Source: Betaproteobacteria bacterium
GTDB taxonomy: Bacteria > Pseudomonadota > Gammaproteobacteria > Burkholderiales > Burkholderiaceae_C
Assembly (NCBI GenBank): GCA_016716535.1
Contig: JADJWD010000006.1
Span: 248,001-312,000 of the forward strand
Direction: 5' to 3'
DNA: 64,000 nt
A program made the translations under genes and the position numbers. Shown here piece by piece: positions 10,701 through 20,400 of the stretch. Numbering within the stretch: position 1 is the stretch's first letter; each line of letters opens with the position of its first letter. The notes under the pieces are model-generated. The model saw nothing but the letters and a program-made list of their open reading frames with translations, had not been told where the DNA came from and ran no database searches.

Positions 10701-13700
10701 CCGTGGGTTCCCAACTGACGCTGATGAGGGTGCCCTGGCCGGGCGTGCTGTCGATGCGCATCGTCGCACCGATGGCGAGTGCGCGTTCGCGCATGCCCAC
10801 GAGCCCGAGGTGGCCGTGTCGCGTGGCACCGGCCGGCCCGCCTTCGCTGCCGATGCGGCTGGTGCCGCTGCCGCCGTCGACGCCGATGCCGACGCCGTCG
10901 TCGGCGACCTCGAGCACCAGCTCGCCGTCGTCGCCTTCGAGTCGCACTTCGATCGCCTTGGCCTGCGCGTGCGCCAGCGCGTTGACCAGCGCCTCGCGGC
11001 CGATCATGAACACGGCGTACTCGACATCGGCCGGCCAGCGCTGCGCCTGCAGCCGCGGCGGCGCGCGCAGCGTGATCGCCGGACCCTCGCCGCGCCCGCG
11101 CTGCTGGCTGATCTCGTTGTCGAGCGCGGCGACGAGCCCGGCCTCGTCCAGCAGCGGCGGGCGCAGCGTGCCGAGCACGCCGCGCACCTGCCGGTTGGCC
11201 CGCGCCACCAGCGCGCCGAACGGCGCCCAGGCGGCGGCCTGCGCGCCGCGCGCGTCGGCGCCTTCCCACTGCAGCCGCAGCGCGCTCAGCGTCTGCCCCA
11301 GCTCGTCGTGCAGCGCCTGCGCCAGCCGGCGCGTCGTCTCCTTCTCCTGCACGAGCAGCCGCCGCGCCAGTTGCGCCAGCTCGGCGCGCGCCGCTTCCAG
11401 CGCGCGCTCGTGGCCGACACGCTCGGTCACGTCGCGCAGCATGGCCGTCAGCACCACCTGGCCGCGCACCGTGGCCTGCGAGATCGACGCCTCCAGCTCG
11501 AGCGCGCGGCCGTCGGCGCGCCGCGCGCTGACGCGCCCGCTGCCCATCGGGCGCTGGCGTACACCCGAGGCGACGAAGTCCGCCAGGTGCTGCCCATGCA
11601 CGGCCCGCGCCGCCTCGGGCAGCACACGCGCGAGCGGCTGCCCCAACGCCTGGGCCGCCGGCAGGCCGAAGATGCGCTCGGCCGCCGGGTTGAACAGCGT
11701 CACGCGCCCTTCGGTGTCGGCGCTGACGATCGCGTCGCTGGCGCCGGCGACGATGGCCGCCAGCCGCGCCTCGTTGTCGACGAGCGCCTGCTCGGCGCGG
11801 TGGCGCTCGGTGATGTCGACGAAGGTGACGAGCACGCCGTCGGAGCCCACGCCGCCGCTGATCGTCGTCGTGGCCGTCGCGTTGCACGACAACACGCGCC
11901 GCTGGCCGTCGGGCGTCTCGATGCCGATGACTTGGTCGACGACCGGGGGGCCGCCCTTCAGCGTCTTGTCGTAGATGGCCACACCGTCCGGCAGGCGCAC
12001 GCCCGGCGCCTCGAGTCGACGCCAAGGCGCCTGCTCGAAGCGCCGGCCGATGATCGACGCGGCCGGCGCGCCGAGGATGCGCTCGGCGGCCGCGTTGACG
12101 CGCGCGTAGCGCCCCTCGGCGTCGACGACCAGCAGCCCCTCGGCCATCGTGCCGAGCAGCCGCTCCAGGCGTTCGCGGCCGGCCTTCAGCTCGGCCTCGG
12201 CCTGCTTGCGCTCGCTGATGTCCATGCCGATGCCGACGATGCGCGTGGCGCGGCGGTCGGCGCCGCGCAGCGCGCGGCCGTGCACGGCGTGCCAGCGCAT
12301 GCCGCCGGGGGCCATGACGCGGAACTCGGCCTGCAGCGGCGTGCCTTCGGTCACCGTGCGCCTGAACGCGGCAGCAAAGCCGGCGCGGTCGCCCGGGTGC
12401 AACACCGCCTCGACGCGCGCGCCGGTGCGCGGCATCGCGGCGGCGTCGATGCCGACCAGCTCGCCGTAGTTCTCGGACCAGGTGACACGCGCGCCGTCGG
12501 CGTCCAGCTCGACGTCCCAGGTGCCCATGCGCGCCGCCTCGACGGCCAGGCGCAGCCGCGCTTCGCTGCGTTCGATGGCCGCGCGCGCGGCGCGCTCGTC
12601 GGTCACGTCGCGCAGCAGCAGGCCGTAGCGCGCCGAGCCGGGCGCGAGCCCCAGCGCATACAGCGAGCCCTCGAACCCGCGCCGCTCGCCGTCGGCCCGC
12701 ACGACTTCCTGCTGCACCGGGCAGCGCCCGTCGCGCAGCGCCTGGCGCACCCAGGCGCCGACGTCGGCCGGCGGCAGCAGCGCGGCCAGCGGCTGGCCGA
12801 TCGCCGCGGCCGCCGCGTGGCCGCTCAGCCGCGCCGCGCCGCGGCTCCACTCGAGCACGCGGCCTTCGTGGTCCAGCGTCGCCAGCATGTCGGCGTGTGC
12901 GGCGTCGGCCAGCGCGCGCAGCCGGCCGACCATCGCGTCGGCGCGCGAGCGCTGCGCCCGTTCGGCGCGAATGTCGGTGACGAGCACCAGGGCGCCGTCC
13001 AGCTGCCCGTCGTCGTTGTTGAGCGGCACGAGGTGCCACTGCACCGGCACGCGCCGGCCGTCCGGCCTCAGCGCCTCGAAGCGCGCCACGACCTCGCCGG
13101 CCGGCGTGCCGAGCTGGCCGAACAGGCGCGTGAAGGTCGGCCGTTCGGCGGCGTCGAGCAGGGATTCGCCGGCCAGGCGGCCGCGCACCTGCCCGGTCGT
13201 CCAGCCGAGCAGCCGCGTGTACGCGGCGTTGACATACTCGACGTGGAAGCCGCGGTCGACGAGTGCCACGCCGAGCGGCAACTGGTCGAGCGCCCGCTTC
13301 AGATCGCGCGCGTCGCGCGCCAGCCGCTCGACGAGCGAGCCGGCACCGCCGGCGGCGCCGCTGTCGGCGCGCAACTGCATCGCGAAGGCGCGCAGCTCGT
13401 CGTCGCCGGCCGCGGCGCCGCCCAGGCGCTCGTGCACCGCGCCGAACACCGGCGCCCACGGGCGCAGCAGGCGGCGCGCGAGCCAGGCGCCGGCCAGGCC
13501 GACGGCCAGCGCCGCCAGGCCGCCGAACAACGCCAGCGGCCGCAGCACCGCGTGCGCCGGCGCCAGCGCCGCGCCGCGCTCCTGCAGCACCAGCACCCGC
13601 CACGGCAGCGAAGGCTGCAGCGCCGCGCCGATGTCGCGCGAGGCGGCGAGGTAACGCGTCGCGTCGGCGGCCACGACCTCGGCCGGCGGCACCACGCGCA

Positions 13701-14433
13701 GCGGCGCACCGGCCGGCGGCGCCTCGCCCGGCAGCACGCTGCGCCCGGCCGCCGCCGAAAGCACCAGCACCTGCATCGCCGGCACCGGCGCGCCTTCGGC
13801 GTGGCCGGTGGCGCCGGCGCGCAGCTTTGCCACCCAGTCGACCCCCAGGTGGGCCACCAGCACCGCGACGACGCGGCCGTGCGCGTCGCGTACCGGCTCG
13901 CCGATGTCGATCAGCTCGCCCGGCACGCCGCCTTCGGCCTGCATCAACCCGCCCAGCGCCACCGCCGGGTGCACGTCGCCGAACCAGGTGCCGTGCAAGC
14001 CGTTCAGGAACACCGGCCGGTCGGCGATCGAGCGGCCCTCGAGCCAGCCGCGCGTGCCGGCACGCACCTGCCCGTCGGTGCCGACGAGGCCCAGCCACAC
14101 GATGTGCGGCGACTGCAGCCGCAGGTGCTCGACCTCCGCGCGCACGGCCGCCGCGGCCTCGGCCGTGTCGGCGCGCTGCAACGCCGGCGAACGGGCCAGC
14201 ACGCGCACCTCACGCAGCGCCGATTGCAGCGTCGCCTCGATCTGCTGCGCCAGCACGGCGGCGCGGTGCTGGTTGCGCAAGAGCGTGCGCCGTTCGATCT
14301 CGTCCAGCGCCAGCGTAGCCACCAGCGCCAGCACGGCCGCGAACAGCACCAGCGCCACCGCCGCGGGCACGAGCGCCAGGCGTGCCGATAGCCATGACGG
14401 ACGCGGCAGCGGGTTCGGCACGGATCGGGGCAT
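10675..14433 (-). CDS. Multi-PAS membrane sensor histidine kinase (HisKA_3 family)
   Basis: Inner-membrane sensor kinase of 1252 aa. It has a transmembrane segment at about residues 22-45, a periplasmic Cache-like domain to about 285, a second membrane segment, and then five PAS domains between about 375 and 1025. At the C-terminus is a HisKA_3 dimerisation domain with the phospho-accepting His in LHDELGQ, then an HATPase domain with NALAHAQA, DDGVGIG and GHLGLVGMRERA. HisKA_3 kinases pair with NarL-type regulators, and the overlapping downstream gene is one. The ATG at 14433 is used; an upstream in-frame TTG at 14457 would add eight residues. The signal is not predictable from sequence. Confidence 0.93.
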   Translation of the reverse strand: MPRSVPNPLPRPSWLSARLALVPAAVALVLFAAVLALVATLALDEIERRTLLRNQHRAAVLAQQIEATLQSALREVRVLARSPALQRADTAEAAAAVRAEVEHLRLQSPHIVWLGLVGTDGQVRAGTRGWLEGRSIADRPVFLNGLHGTWFGDVHPAVALGGLMQAEGGVPGELIDIGEPVRDAHGRVVAVLVAHLGVDWVAKLRAGATGHAEGAPVPAMQVLVLSAAAGRSVLPGEAPPAGAPLRVVPPAEVVAADATRYLAASRDIGAALQPSLPWRVLVLQERGAALAPAHAVLRPLALFGGLAALAVGLAGAWLARRLLRPWAPVFGAVHERLGGAAAGDDELRAFAMQLRADSGAAGGAGSLVERLARDARDLKRALDQLPLGVALVDRGFHVEYVNAAYTRLLGWTTGQVRGRLAGESLLDAAERPTFTRLFGQLGTPAGEVVARFEALRPDGRRVPVQWHLVPLNNDDGQLDGALVLVTDIRAERAQRSRADAMVGRLRALADAAHADMLATLDHEGRVLEWSRGAARLSGHAAAAAIGQPLAALLPPADVGAWVRQALRDGRCPVQQEVVRADGERRGFEGSLYALGLAPGSARYGLLLRDVTDERAARAAIERSEARLRLAVEAARMGTWDVELDADGARVTWSENYGELVGIDAAAMPRTGARVEAVLHPGDRAGFAAAFRRTVTEGTPLQAEFRVMAPGGMRWHAVHGRALRGADRRATRIVGIGMDISERKQAEAELKAGRERLERLLGTMAEGLLVVDAEGRYARVNAAAERILGAPAASIIGRRFEQAPWRRLEAPGVRLPDGVAIYDKTLKGGPPVVDQVIGIETPDGQRRVLSCNATATTTISGGVGSDGVLVTFVDITERHRAEQALVDNEARLAAIVAGASDAIVSADTEGRVTLFNPAAERIFGLPAAQALGQPLARVLPEAARAVHGQHLADFVASGVRQRPMGSGRVSARRADGRALELEASISQATVRGQVVLTAMLRDVTERVGHERALEAARAELAQLARRLLVQEKETTRRLAQALHDELGQTLSALRLQWEGADARGAQAAAWAPFGALVARANRQVRGVLGTLRPPLLDEAGLVAALDNEISQQRGRGEGPAITLRAPPRLQAQRWPADVEYAVFMIGREALVNALAHAQAKAIEVRLEGDDGELVLEVADDGVGIGVDGGSGTSRIGSEGGPAGATRHGHLGLVGMRERALAIGATMRIDSTPGQGTLISVSWEPTDEPDLSRR

Positions 14434-14551
14434 CGGCAGGGTGCGAAAAGGGAACAAATAGCGCGAACGGACGACGGCGGGCTAACCCGGATTCTTCACG
14501 GACCCGACAGCTCGTGCCGGGCCGTTGCGGCCCGCAATGTAGGGGATTCTT

Positions 14552-14564
14552 GACAGCTGCTGTC
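14552..14564. promoter_or_regulatory. Inverted repeat overlapping a TTGACA box in the kinase/HD-GYP divergent gap
   Basis: GACAGC-T-GCTGTC is a perfect six-base inverted repeat with a one-base centre. It overlaps a consensus-like TTGACA at 14550-14555 (plus strand) and lies 29 bases before the longer HD-GYP start. A second GACAGCT occurs nearby at about 14506. It may be the operator of the neighbouring NarL-type regulator; no -10 match is convincing. Confidence 0.35.
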
Positions 14565-14592
14565 GGGCCGCCCGGTTCGTCACAAGAGGGGC

Positions 14593-15816
14593 ATGCAGGA
14601 CGGCACGCGCCTGCCGAAGATCAAGGCCGCAGACGCCCTCCTCCGGGCATGCTTGGCTCTTCCGCCGGCGCCCGCCGCCGGCCCCTTCTTCTCCATGCCG
14701 CATCACCCGACTCCCCGCGACGCCACCGTGCTGGTGGTCGACGACGTCCCCGACAACCTGCTCGTCGTCAGCGACCTGCTGCGCGAAGCCGGCTACGCGG
14801 TGCGCGCTGCCAACTCGGGCGCCGTGGCGCTGCGCTACGCGGCGCAGCCGCCGCAGCCCGACCTGATCCTGCTGGACATCATGATGCCGGGCATGGACGG
14901 CTACGAGGTGCTGCGCCGGCTGCGCGAAGAGCAGGCCACCGCCGAGATCCCGGTCATCTTCCTCAGCGCTCGCGGCGACGACGCCGACCAGGAGCATGGC
15001 CTGGCCGCCGGCGCCGCCGACTACCTGAGCAAGCCGCTGCGCCCGCTGGTGGCGCTGGCGCGCGTGCGCGCGCAGATCGAGGCGCGGCGCGCCCGGCGCA
15101 TGCTGCGCGAGGAAAACCGCCAGCTCGCGCACGAGGTCGTCGAGCACATGACCGAGGTGGCGCTGGCGCGCCGCGTGGGCTTCCGCGCGCTCGCCCACCT
15201 GGCCGAGCTGCGCGACCCCGAGACCGGCAACCACATCCTGCGCACCCAGGCCTACGTGCGCGAGCTGGCCCTCGAGCTGAAGCGCGGCTCGCGCCACGCC
15301 GCGGCGCTCGACGACCACATGCTCGAGCTGCTCAGCGAATCGGCGCCGCTGCACGACATCGGCAAGGTCGGCATCCCCGACCACATCCTGCTCAAGCCCG
15401 GCCCGCTGACGAACGAAGAGATGAAGGTGATGCGCACGCACACGACGCTCGGCGCGCGCGCCATTGCCGCGGCGCAAGAGGACATCGGCCACCCGGTCGA
15501 GTTCCTGACCGTCGCGCACCAGGTCGCGTTGTCGCACCACGAGCGCTGGGACGGCAGCGGCTACCCGCACGGCCTGGCCGGCGAGCAGATCCCGCTGGCC
15601 GCACGCATCATGTCGGTGGCCGACGTGTTCGACGCGCTGTCGTCGCCGCGCGTGTACAAGCGCGCGCTCGGCGAGGACGAGGCGTATCGCATCATCGTCG
15701 CCGGCGCCGGCACGCAGTTCGACCCGGAGATCGTCGAGGCCTTCCGCACCTGCCACGGCCGGCTGCTGGCGATTGCGCGCACACACATCGACGTGGACCC
15801 GGCGGTCAGCGCATGA
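14593..15816 (+). CDS. Response regulator with HD-GYP cyclic-di-GMP phosphodiesterase domain
   Basis: Receiver plus HD-GYP protein, predicted to hydrolyse cyclic-di-GMP when phosphorylated. The receiver has VLVVDDVPDNLLVVSDLL, phospho-acceptor Asp in LILLDIMMPGMDG, and Lys in YLSKPL. The HD-GYP domain has HDIGKVGIPD, MRTHTTLG and HHERWDGSGYP, the full metal and GYP signature. The start at 14593 has an AAGAGG site just upstream and gives 407 aa; homologues usually begin close to the receiver, so ATG at 14695 (373 aa) is an alternative. Its stop overlaps the ATG of the hybrid kinase gene by four bases, so the two probably act together. Confidence 0.92.
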   Translation: MQDGTRLPKIKAADALLRACLALPPAPAAGPFFSMPHHPTPRDATVLVVDDVPDNLLVVSDLLREAGYAVRAANSGAVALRYAAQPPQPDLILLDIMMPGMDGYEVLRRLREEQATAEIPVIFLSARGDDADQEHGLAAGAADYLSKPLRPLVALARVRAQIEARRARRMLREENRQLAHEVVEHMTEVALARRVGFRALAHLAELRDPETGNHILRTQAYVRELALELKRGSRHAAALDDHMLELLSESAPLHDIGKVGIPDHILLKPGPLTNEEMKVMRTHTTLGARAIAAAQEDIGHPVEFLTVAHQVALSHHERWDGSGYPHGLAGEQIPLAARIMSVADVFDALSSPRVYKRALGEDEAYRIIVAGAGTQFDPEIVEAFRTCHGRLLAIARTHIDVDPAVSA

Positions 15817-18800
15817 GCCCACCTTCCCGCGGCCCCGCACCTGGTGCCGCGCCCGGCGCCGCGCGCACCCCGGTGCGCGCACGCGTCGTGCCGCTGTACG
15901 CTGCGGCCGGCGCCTTGTGGATCCTCGGCTCCGACTGGCTGCTCGAGCGGCTGGTGCAAGACGCCGGCCTGCGCTCGATGGCGCAGATGGCCAAGGGCTG
16001 GGCCTTCGTCGGCCTGACCTCGGCGCTGTTGTGGTGGCTGCTCGCCGAGCGCAAGCGCGCGCCGGCGCAGCCCACCGGCCTGCGCGAAGGCGCGACCCAT
16101 GCGCTGGCGATGCTCGCCATCGCCGTGCTTGCGCTGGTGGCGCTGGCCGACGCCTGGCAGGGCCACCAGCGGCACCGCGAGCAGGCGTTGCGCGCGCACG
16201 CGCAGGCCGCCGCGCAGGCCATCTCCGACTGGCGCAACCACCACACGTCGGACCTGCGCTCGCTGCGCGACAGCCGGTACTTCGCCCGCCTCGTCGCGCA
16301 GTGGCGGCAGCAGGGCATGCCGGCCGACGCGCCGCTGACCGCACGCCTGGCCGAGCGGCGCCGCTTCGAGGGCTGGCGCAGCGTGACGCTCCTGGACGCG
16401 CAGGCGCGCGTGCTGTGGAGCTCCGAGCCCGAGACCGCGCACCTGGCGGCGGCGACGCTCGCCGGCTACGTGCAACAGGCCGCCACCGCGGCCGAGCAGC
16501 ACATCGCCGGGCCGAGCGTCGATGCGCAGGGGCAGCAGAGGCTGGCGCTGGCCATCCAGCTCGGCCGCAGCAGCGTCGCCGACGGCCCCGAGGGGCCTGC
16601 GAGCGGCGACCCCTCGTGCTGCGTGCTCCTCGTCGAGTTCGATGCCGGCGAGGCGCTGGCGCCGCTGCTGCGCCGGACTTCCGAGCTGTCGGGCACGCTC
16701 GCGGCGACGCTGTTGATGCCCGGGGGCAACGGCTGGACGGCGTGGTCGGCGGCCGGCACCGACGACGCTGCGGCGACGGAGCCGCTCTTGCATGCCGGAT
16801 TGCGCGACACGCTCGTGCCGCGCCCGGCGCTGGCGCTCGGCCTGCCGGCCGATCTGCGCGACGCGGGCCGCATCACCGTGCGCGACGCGCGCCAGCAGCG
16901 CCACAGCGCCGCCGTGCACCCGGTGCCGGGGCAGCCGTGGTGGGTGCTCGTCGGCTCCAACGACGACACGGCGCTGGCCACGTGGCTGCAGCAGGTGGCG
17001 TGGATCGGCCTGGCGGCGGCGCTGGCGCTGCTCGTCACCGCGGCGATGCAGCGCCTGCGCCGGCGCGACCAGGCGCTGGCGCGGGCCGGCACCGAGCAGC
17101 GCCACCAGGCCGAGCGGCTGCGCACGCTGCAGTTGCTGGACGCCGTGATGGACGGCGCCGACGTCGTCGTCTTCGCGCACGACACCGAAGGCCGCACGCT
17201 GCTGTGCAACGGCGAGGCGGCGCGTGTCGCCGGCCTGCCGGCGCCGCCGGCGGCGCTGACGCCGCTGGTCGAGCGGCTGCCCCCGGGCATGGCCAACCCG
17301 CCCGGCCGGCTGCCGCCGCCGCACGGCGAGATGGCCGACGAGCGCTGGCTGACCCCGGCGGGCACGCGCACCTACTCGGTCAAGCGCGGGCCGCTGGCCG
17401 ACGCCGACGGCGTGCCGTACGGCCAGTTCGTCGTCGCTCGCGACGTGACGACGCTGCGCGAAAGCGCCGCCGCGCTGGCGCGCAGCGAGCAGCAGCTGGC
17501 GCTGGCGCTGCACGGCGCCGAGCTGGGCCTGTGGGACTGGCACCTGCCGAGCGGCGCGGCGCACTTCAACGCCCGCTGGGCGCAGATGCTCGGCTACCGG
17601 CCCGAGGACGTGGAGCCCGACATCTCCTCGTGGCAAAGCCTCGTGCACCCCGACGACTGGCCGGTCATCGACGCGGCGCTGGCGCCGCACCTGGCCGGGC
17701 GCAGCGCCGGCTACCGCTGCGAGCACCGCCTGCGCCACCGCGACGGGCACTGGATCTGGGTGCTCGACGCCGGCCGCGTCGTCGAGCGCGACGCCGAAGG
17801 CGAGCCGGTGCGCGCCGTCGGCATCCACCTCGACATCACCGAGCGCCACCTGGCGCAGCAGGCGCTGGAGGCCTCGCGCGCCGAGCTCGAGCAGCGCGTC
17901 GACGAGCGCACCGCGCAGCTCGCCGAGGCGACGCGTCGCGCCGAGGCCGCCAGCCAGGCGAAGAGCGCCTTCCTCGCCAACATGAGCCACGAGATCCGCA
18001 CGCCGATGAACGCGATCATCGGCCTGTCGCGCCTGCTCGCCGCGCACCCCGCCGACGCGCGCCAGGCCGACCGCATCGGCAAGATCGAAGCCGCGGCGAA
18101 GCACCTGCTGGTCATCATCAACGACATCCTCGACCTCTCGAAGATCGAGGCCAACGGGCTCATCCTCGAACGCGCGCCGTTCAGCCCGGCGGGGACGATC
18201 GAGCACGTGCGTGCGCTCGTCGCGCCGCAGGCCGAGGCGCGCGGGCTGACGCTGCAGGCCGATGCGGCCGGCCTGCCGGCGCGGGTCGTCGGCGACCCGA
18301 CACGGCTGATGCAGGCGCTGCTGAACCTGGCGAGCAACGCCGTCAAGTTCACCTCGCAAGGCGGGGTGCACATCCGCGTGCGGCCGCTGCCGGCCACCGA
18401 CGCGCGGCTGCACCTGCGCTTCGAAGTCGAGGACACCGGCATCGGGCTGACGTGCGAGCAGGCGTCGCGCCTGTTCCGCCCGTTCGAGCAGGCCGACGCG
18501 TCGACGACACGCCGCTTCGGCGGCACGGGCCTGGGCCTGGCGATCACGCGCCACCTGGCGCAGCTGATGGGCGGCGAGGTCGGCGTGGTGAGCGACGGGC
18601 CGGGGCGCGGCAGTTGCTTCTGGTTCAGCGCGGCGTTCGAGCACGTGGCCGAAGGCGGCGCGCAGCGCATGGAAGCGGCGTCGTCTGCCGGACACGCACG
18701 TCATGCCGCCGGCGCGGTGCGCACCGGCGAAGCGGCCGGCGCTCCCGCCGCCGTCGCCACGCTCCCGGCTGACGACGACGCCACCGCCTCGGTGCGCGTT

Positions 18801-19544
18801 CTGCAACGCCTGCGCCAGCATCACGGCGGCACGCGCGTGCTGGTGGCCGACGACGACCCGATCAACCAGGAAGTGGCGCGCGCGATGCTCGAAGCCGCCG
18901 ACCTCGATGTCACCGTCGTCAGCGACGGCGAGGCCGCCGTCGCCGCGGTGCTCGATTCGCCGCCCGACGTCGTGCTGATGGACGTGCAGATGCCGGGCAC
19001 CGACGGCCTGACCGCGACGCGCCGGCTGCGCGAGGCCGGCGTCGACCTGCCGGTGCTGGCGCTGACGGCCAGCGCCTTCGCCGAAGACCGCCGACGCTGC
19101 ATGGAGGCCGGCATGGACGTGTTCATCTCCAAACCCTTCGACCCGCGCTTGCTGTACCAGGCGCTGCTCGACGTGCTCGACGCGCGCAGCGCCGAACGCG
19201 ACGCCGAGGCGCGGGTGTCGGGCTTCGGCGGCCTGACGGCCGCACCGGCCCGCGCGCGGCCGGGGGCCGACAGCGAGGGCCCCGTCTGGCGATCGCTGCT
19301 CGAGCGCCTGACGGCGCTGCTCGCACAAGGCGACGCGGGCGCGCGCGAGTTCGTGCTCGAACACGGCACGCGGCTCGCACGCGCCGGCGGCGCCGACGGG
19401 CAGCGCCTCGTCGAACTGGTGCTGCGCTTCGACCTCGAGCCCGCGCTCGTCGTCGCGCGCCGCATGCTGCTGGCACCCACGCCGCCGACGCCTGCCCCGC
19501 GCCCCGCGGCACCCCCGCCGCCGGTGGTAGCTTCGGGGGCGTGA
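15813..19544 (+). CDS. Hybrid sensor histidine kinase with PAS domains and receiver
   Basis: Inner-membrane hybrid kinase of 1243 aa. N-terminal hydrophobic segments flank a large periplasmic sensor region (about 115-390). A cytoplasmic PAS and a PAS_3 domain (LGLWDWHLPSGAAHFN, then HRDGHWIWVLDAGRVV) lead through a coiled coil to HisKA with the phospho-accepting His in FLANMSHEIRTPMNAIIG. The HATPase has NLASNAVKFT, DTGIGL and GGTGLGLAI. A C-terminal receiver reads VLVADDDPINQEVARAML with Asp in VVLMDVQMPG and Lys in FISKPF. It overlaps the HD-GYP gene upstream (ATGA) and the NadR-like gene downstream (GTGA). A likely partner is the HD-GYP regulator. Confidence 0.93.
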   Translation: MSPPSRGPAPGAAPGAARTPVRARVVPLYAAAGALWILGSDWLLERLVQDAGLRSMAQMAKGWAFVGLTSALLWWLLAERKRAPAQPTGLREGATHALAMLAIAVLALVALADAWQGHQRHREQALRAHAQAAAQAISDWRNHHTSDLRSLRDSRYFARLVAQWRQQGMPADAPLTARLAERRRFEGWRSVTLLDAQARVLWSSEPETAHLAAATLAGYVQQAATAAEQHIAGPSVDAQGQQRLALAIQLGRSSVADGPEGPASGDPSCCVLLVEFDAGEALAPLLRRTSELSGTLAATLLMPGGNGWTAWSAAGTDDAAATEPLLHAGLRDTLVPRPALALGLPADLRDAGRITVRDARQQRHSAAVHPVPGQPWWVLVGSNDDTALATWLQQVAWIGLAAALALLVTAAMQRLRRRDQALARAGTEQRHQAERLRTLQLLDAVMDGADVVVFAHDTEGRTLLCNGEAARVAGLPAPPAALTPLVERLPPGMANPPGRLPPPHGEMADERWLTPAGTRTYSVKRGPLADADGVPYGQFVVARDVTTLRESAAALARSEQQLALALHGAELGLWDWHLPSGAAHFNARWAQMLGYRPEDVEPDISSWQSLVHPDDWPVIDAALAPHLAGRSAGYRCEHRLRHRDGHWIWVLDAGRVVERDAEGEPVRAVGIHLDITERHLAQQALEASRAELEQRVDERTAQLAEATRRAEAASQAKSAFLANMSHEIRTPMNAIIGLSRLLAAHPADARQADRIGKIEAAAKHLLVIINDILDLSKIEANGLILERAPFSPAGTIEHVRALVAPQAEARGLTLQADAAGLPARVVGDPTRLMQALLNLASNAVKFTSQGGVHIRVRPLPATDARLHLRFEVEDTGIGLTCEQASRLFRPFEQADASTTRRFGGTGLGLAITRHLAQLMGGEVGVVSDGPGRGSCFWFSAAFEHVAEGGAQRMEAASSAGHARHAAGAVRTGEAAGAPAAVATLPADDDATASVRVLQRLRQHHGGTRVLVADDDPINQEVARAMLEAADLDVTVVSDGEAAVAAVLDSPPDVVLMDVQMPGTDGLTATRRLREAGVDLPVLALTASAFAEDRRRCMEAGMDVFISKPFDPRLLYQALLDVLDARSAERDAEARVSGFGGLTAAPARARPGADSEGPVWRSLLERLTALLAQGDAGAREFVLEHGTRLARAGGADGQRLVELVLRFDLEPALVVARRMLLAPTPPTPAPRPAAPPPPVVASGA

Positions 19545-20269
19545 CCGAAGTTTCGAAACCTTCAGCGCCCGCACCGCTGCGCATCGCCATCGTCGGCGCC
19601 GAGAGCACCGGCAAGACGACGCTGGCGCGTGAGTTGGCGGTGGCGCTGGCGGAGGGACCGTCGCAGCGGCTCGACGCGCCGCGCCCCGCTGCCCGCGTCG
19701 CCCTCGTCCCCGAGTTCCTGCGCGAGTGGTGCGTCGCGCATGGCCGCACACCGCGCCCCGACGAGCAGGCGGCGATCCTCGCCGAACAGCACGCGCGCAT
19801 CGACGCCGCCTCGGCGGCGCACGACATCGTCGTCGCCGACACGACGGCGCTGATGACGCACGTCTACAGCGAACTGCTGTTCGGCGACCGCTCGCTGATC
19901 GACACAGCGATCGCACAACACCGCACGATGGCCGCGACGCTGCTGACGGCCCTCGACCTGCCGTGGGTGCCCGACCCCGCCGTGCGCGACGGCGAACACG
20001 TGCGCCGCCCCGTCGACGACCTGCTGCGCGCGTTGCTGCTGCAACACCGCCTGCCGTTCGCCGTGGTCAGCGGCCGCGGCCCGGCGCGGCTGGCGCAGGC
20101 GCTGGCGGCGTTGCGGCCGGCGATGGGCGCCGGGCGCAGCCGGCGTAGCGCGCTCTTTTCGACACTGACCGCCGGCGCGCCGGCCGATGCACGACCGGTG
20201 CGCCGCTGGCTTTGCGAATGCTGCGACCCGGCGGCCGAACGCGCCGTCGCCCGCGCCCGTTCGCGCTGA
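19541..20269 (+). CDS. NadR-like ribosylnicotinamide kinase (AAA ATPase)
   Basis: Cytoplasmic P-loop protein of 242 aa resembling the C-terminal kinase domain of NadR, which phosphorylates nicotinamide riboside to NMN. The Walker A motif is GAESTGKTTLARELA at about residues 19-33, followed by LVPEFLREW and VVADTTALMTHVYSELLFG, typical of this family. The N-terminal NMN adenylyltransferase and repressor domains of E. coli NadR are absent. The GTG start overlaps the hybrid kinase stop (GTGA), so it is translated from the signalling operon. Paired function with PnuC is inferred from family knowledge. Confidence 0.85.
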   Translation: MTEVSKPSAPAPLRIAIVGAESTGKTTLARELAVALAEGPSQRLDAPRPAARVALVPEFLREWCVAHGRTPRPDEQAAILAEQHARIDAASAAHDIVVADTTALMTHVYSELLFGDRSLIDTAIAQHRTMAATLLTALDLPWVPDPAVRDGEHVRRPVDDLLRALLLQHRLPFAVVSGRGPARLAQALAALRPAMGAGRSRRSALFSTLTAGAPADARPVRRWLCECCDPAAERAVARARSR

Positions 20270-20400
20270 GCGGCCGAAAGCACACGTCCACATCCGGCCA
20301 GCCGAGGCCCTGCCGATCGTCGACCATCGGCCGCGAGGCGTGCCTCGTGCCGCCGCCTGCCGCCTCTGCCGCCTCTTTACCTGCCGCCGCCTCCGCCACG

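Noticed and set aside
10810..14391. 1193-residue plus-strand frame opposite the multi-PAS kinase
   Set aside because: Shadow of codon bias; no domain or motif, whereas the minus strand has PAS, HisKA_3 and HATPase domains.
15561..19916. 1451-residue minus-strand frame opposite the hybrid kinase
   Set aside because: Arg/Ala/Gln-rich shadow without recognisable fold; the plus strand carries the full kinase.
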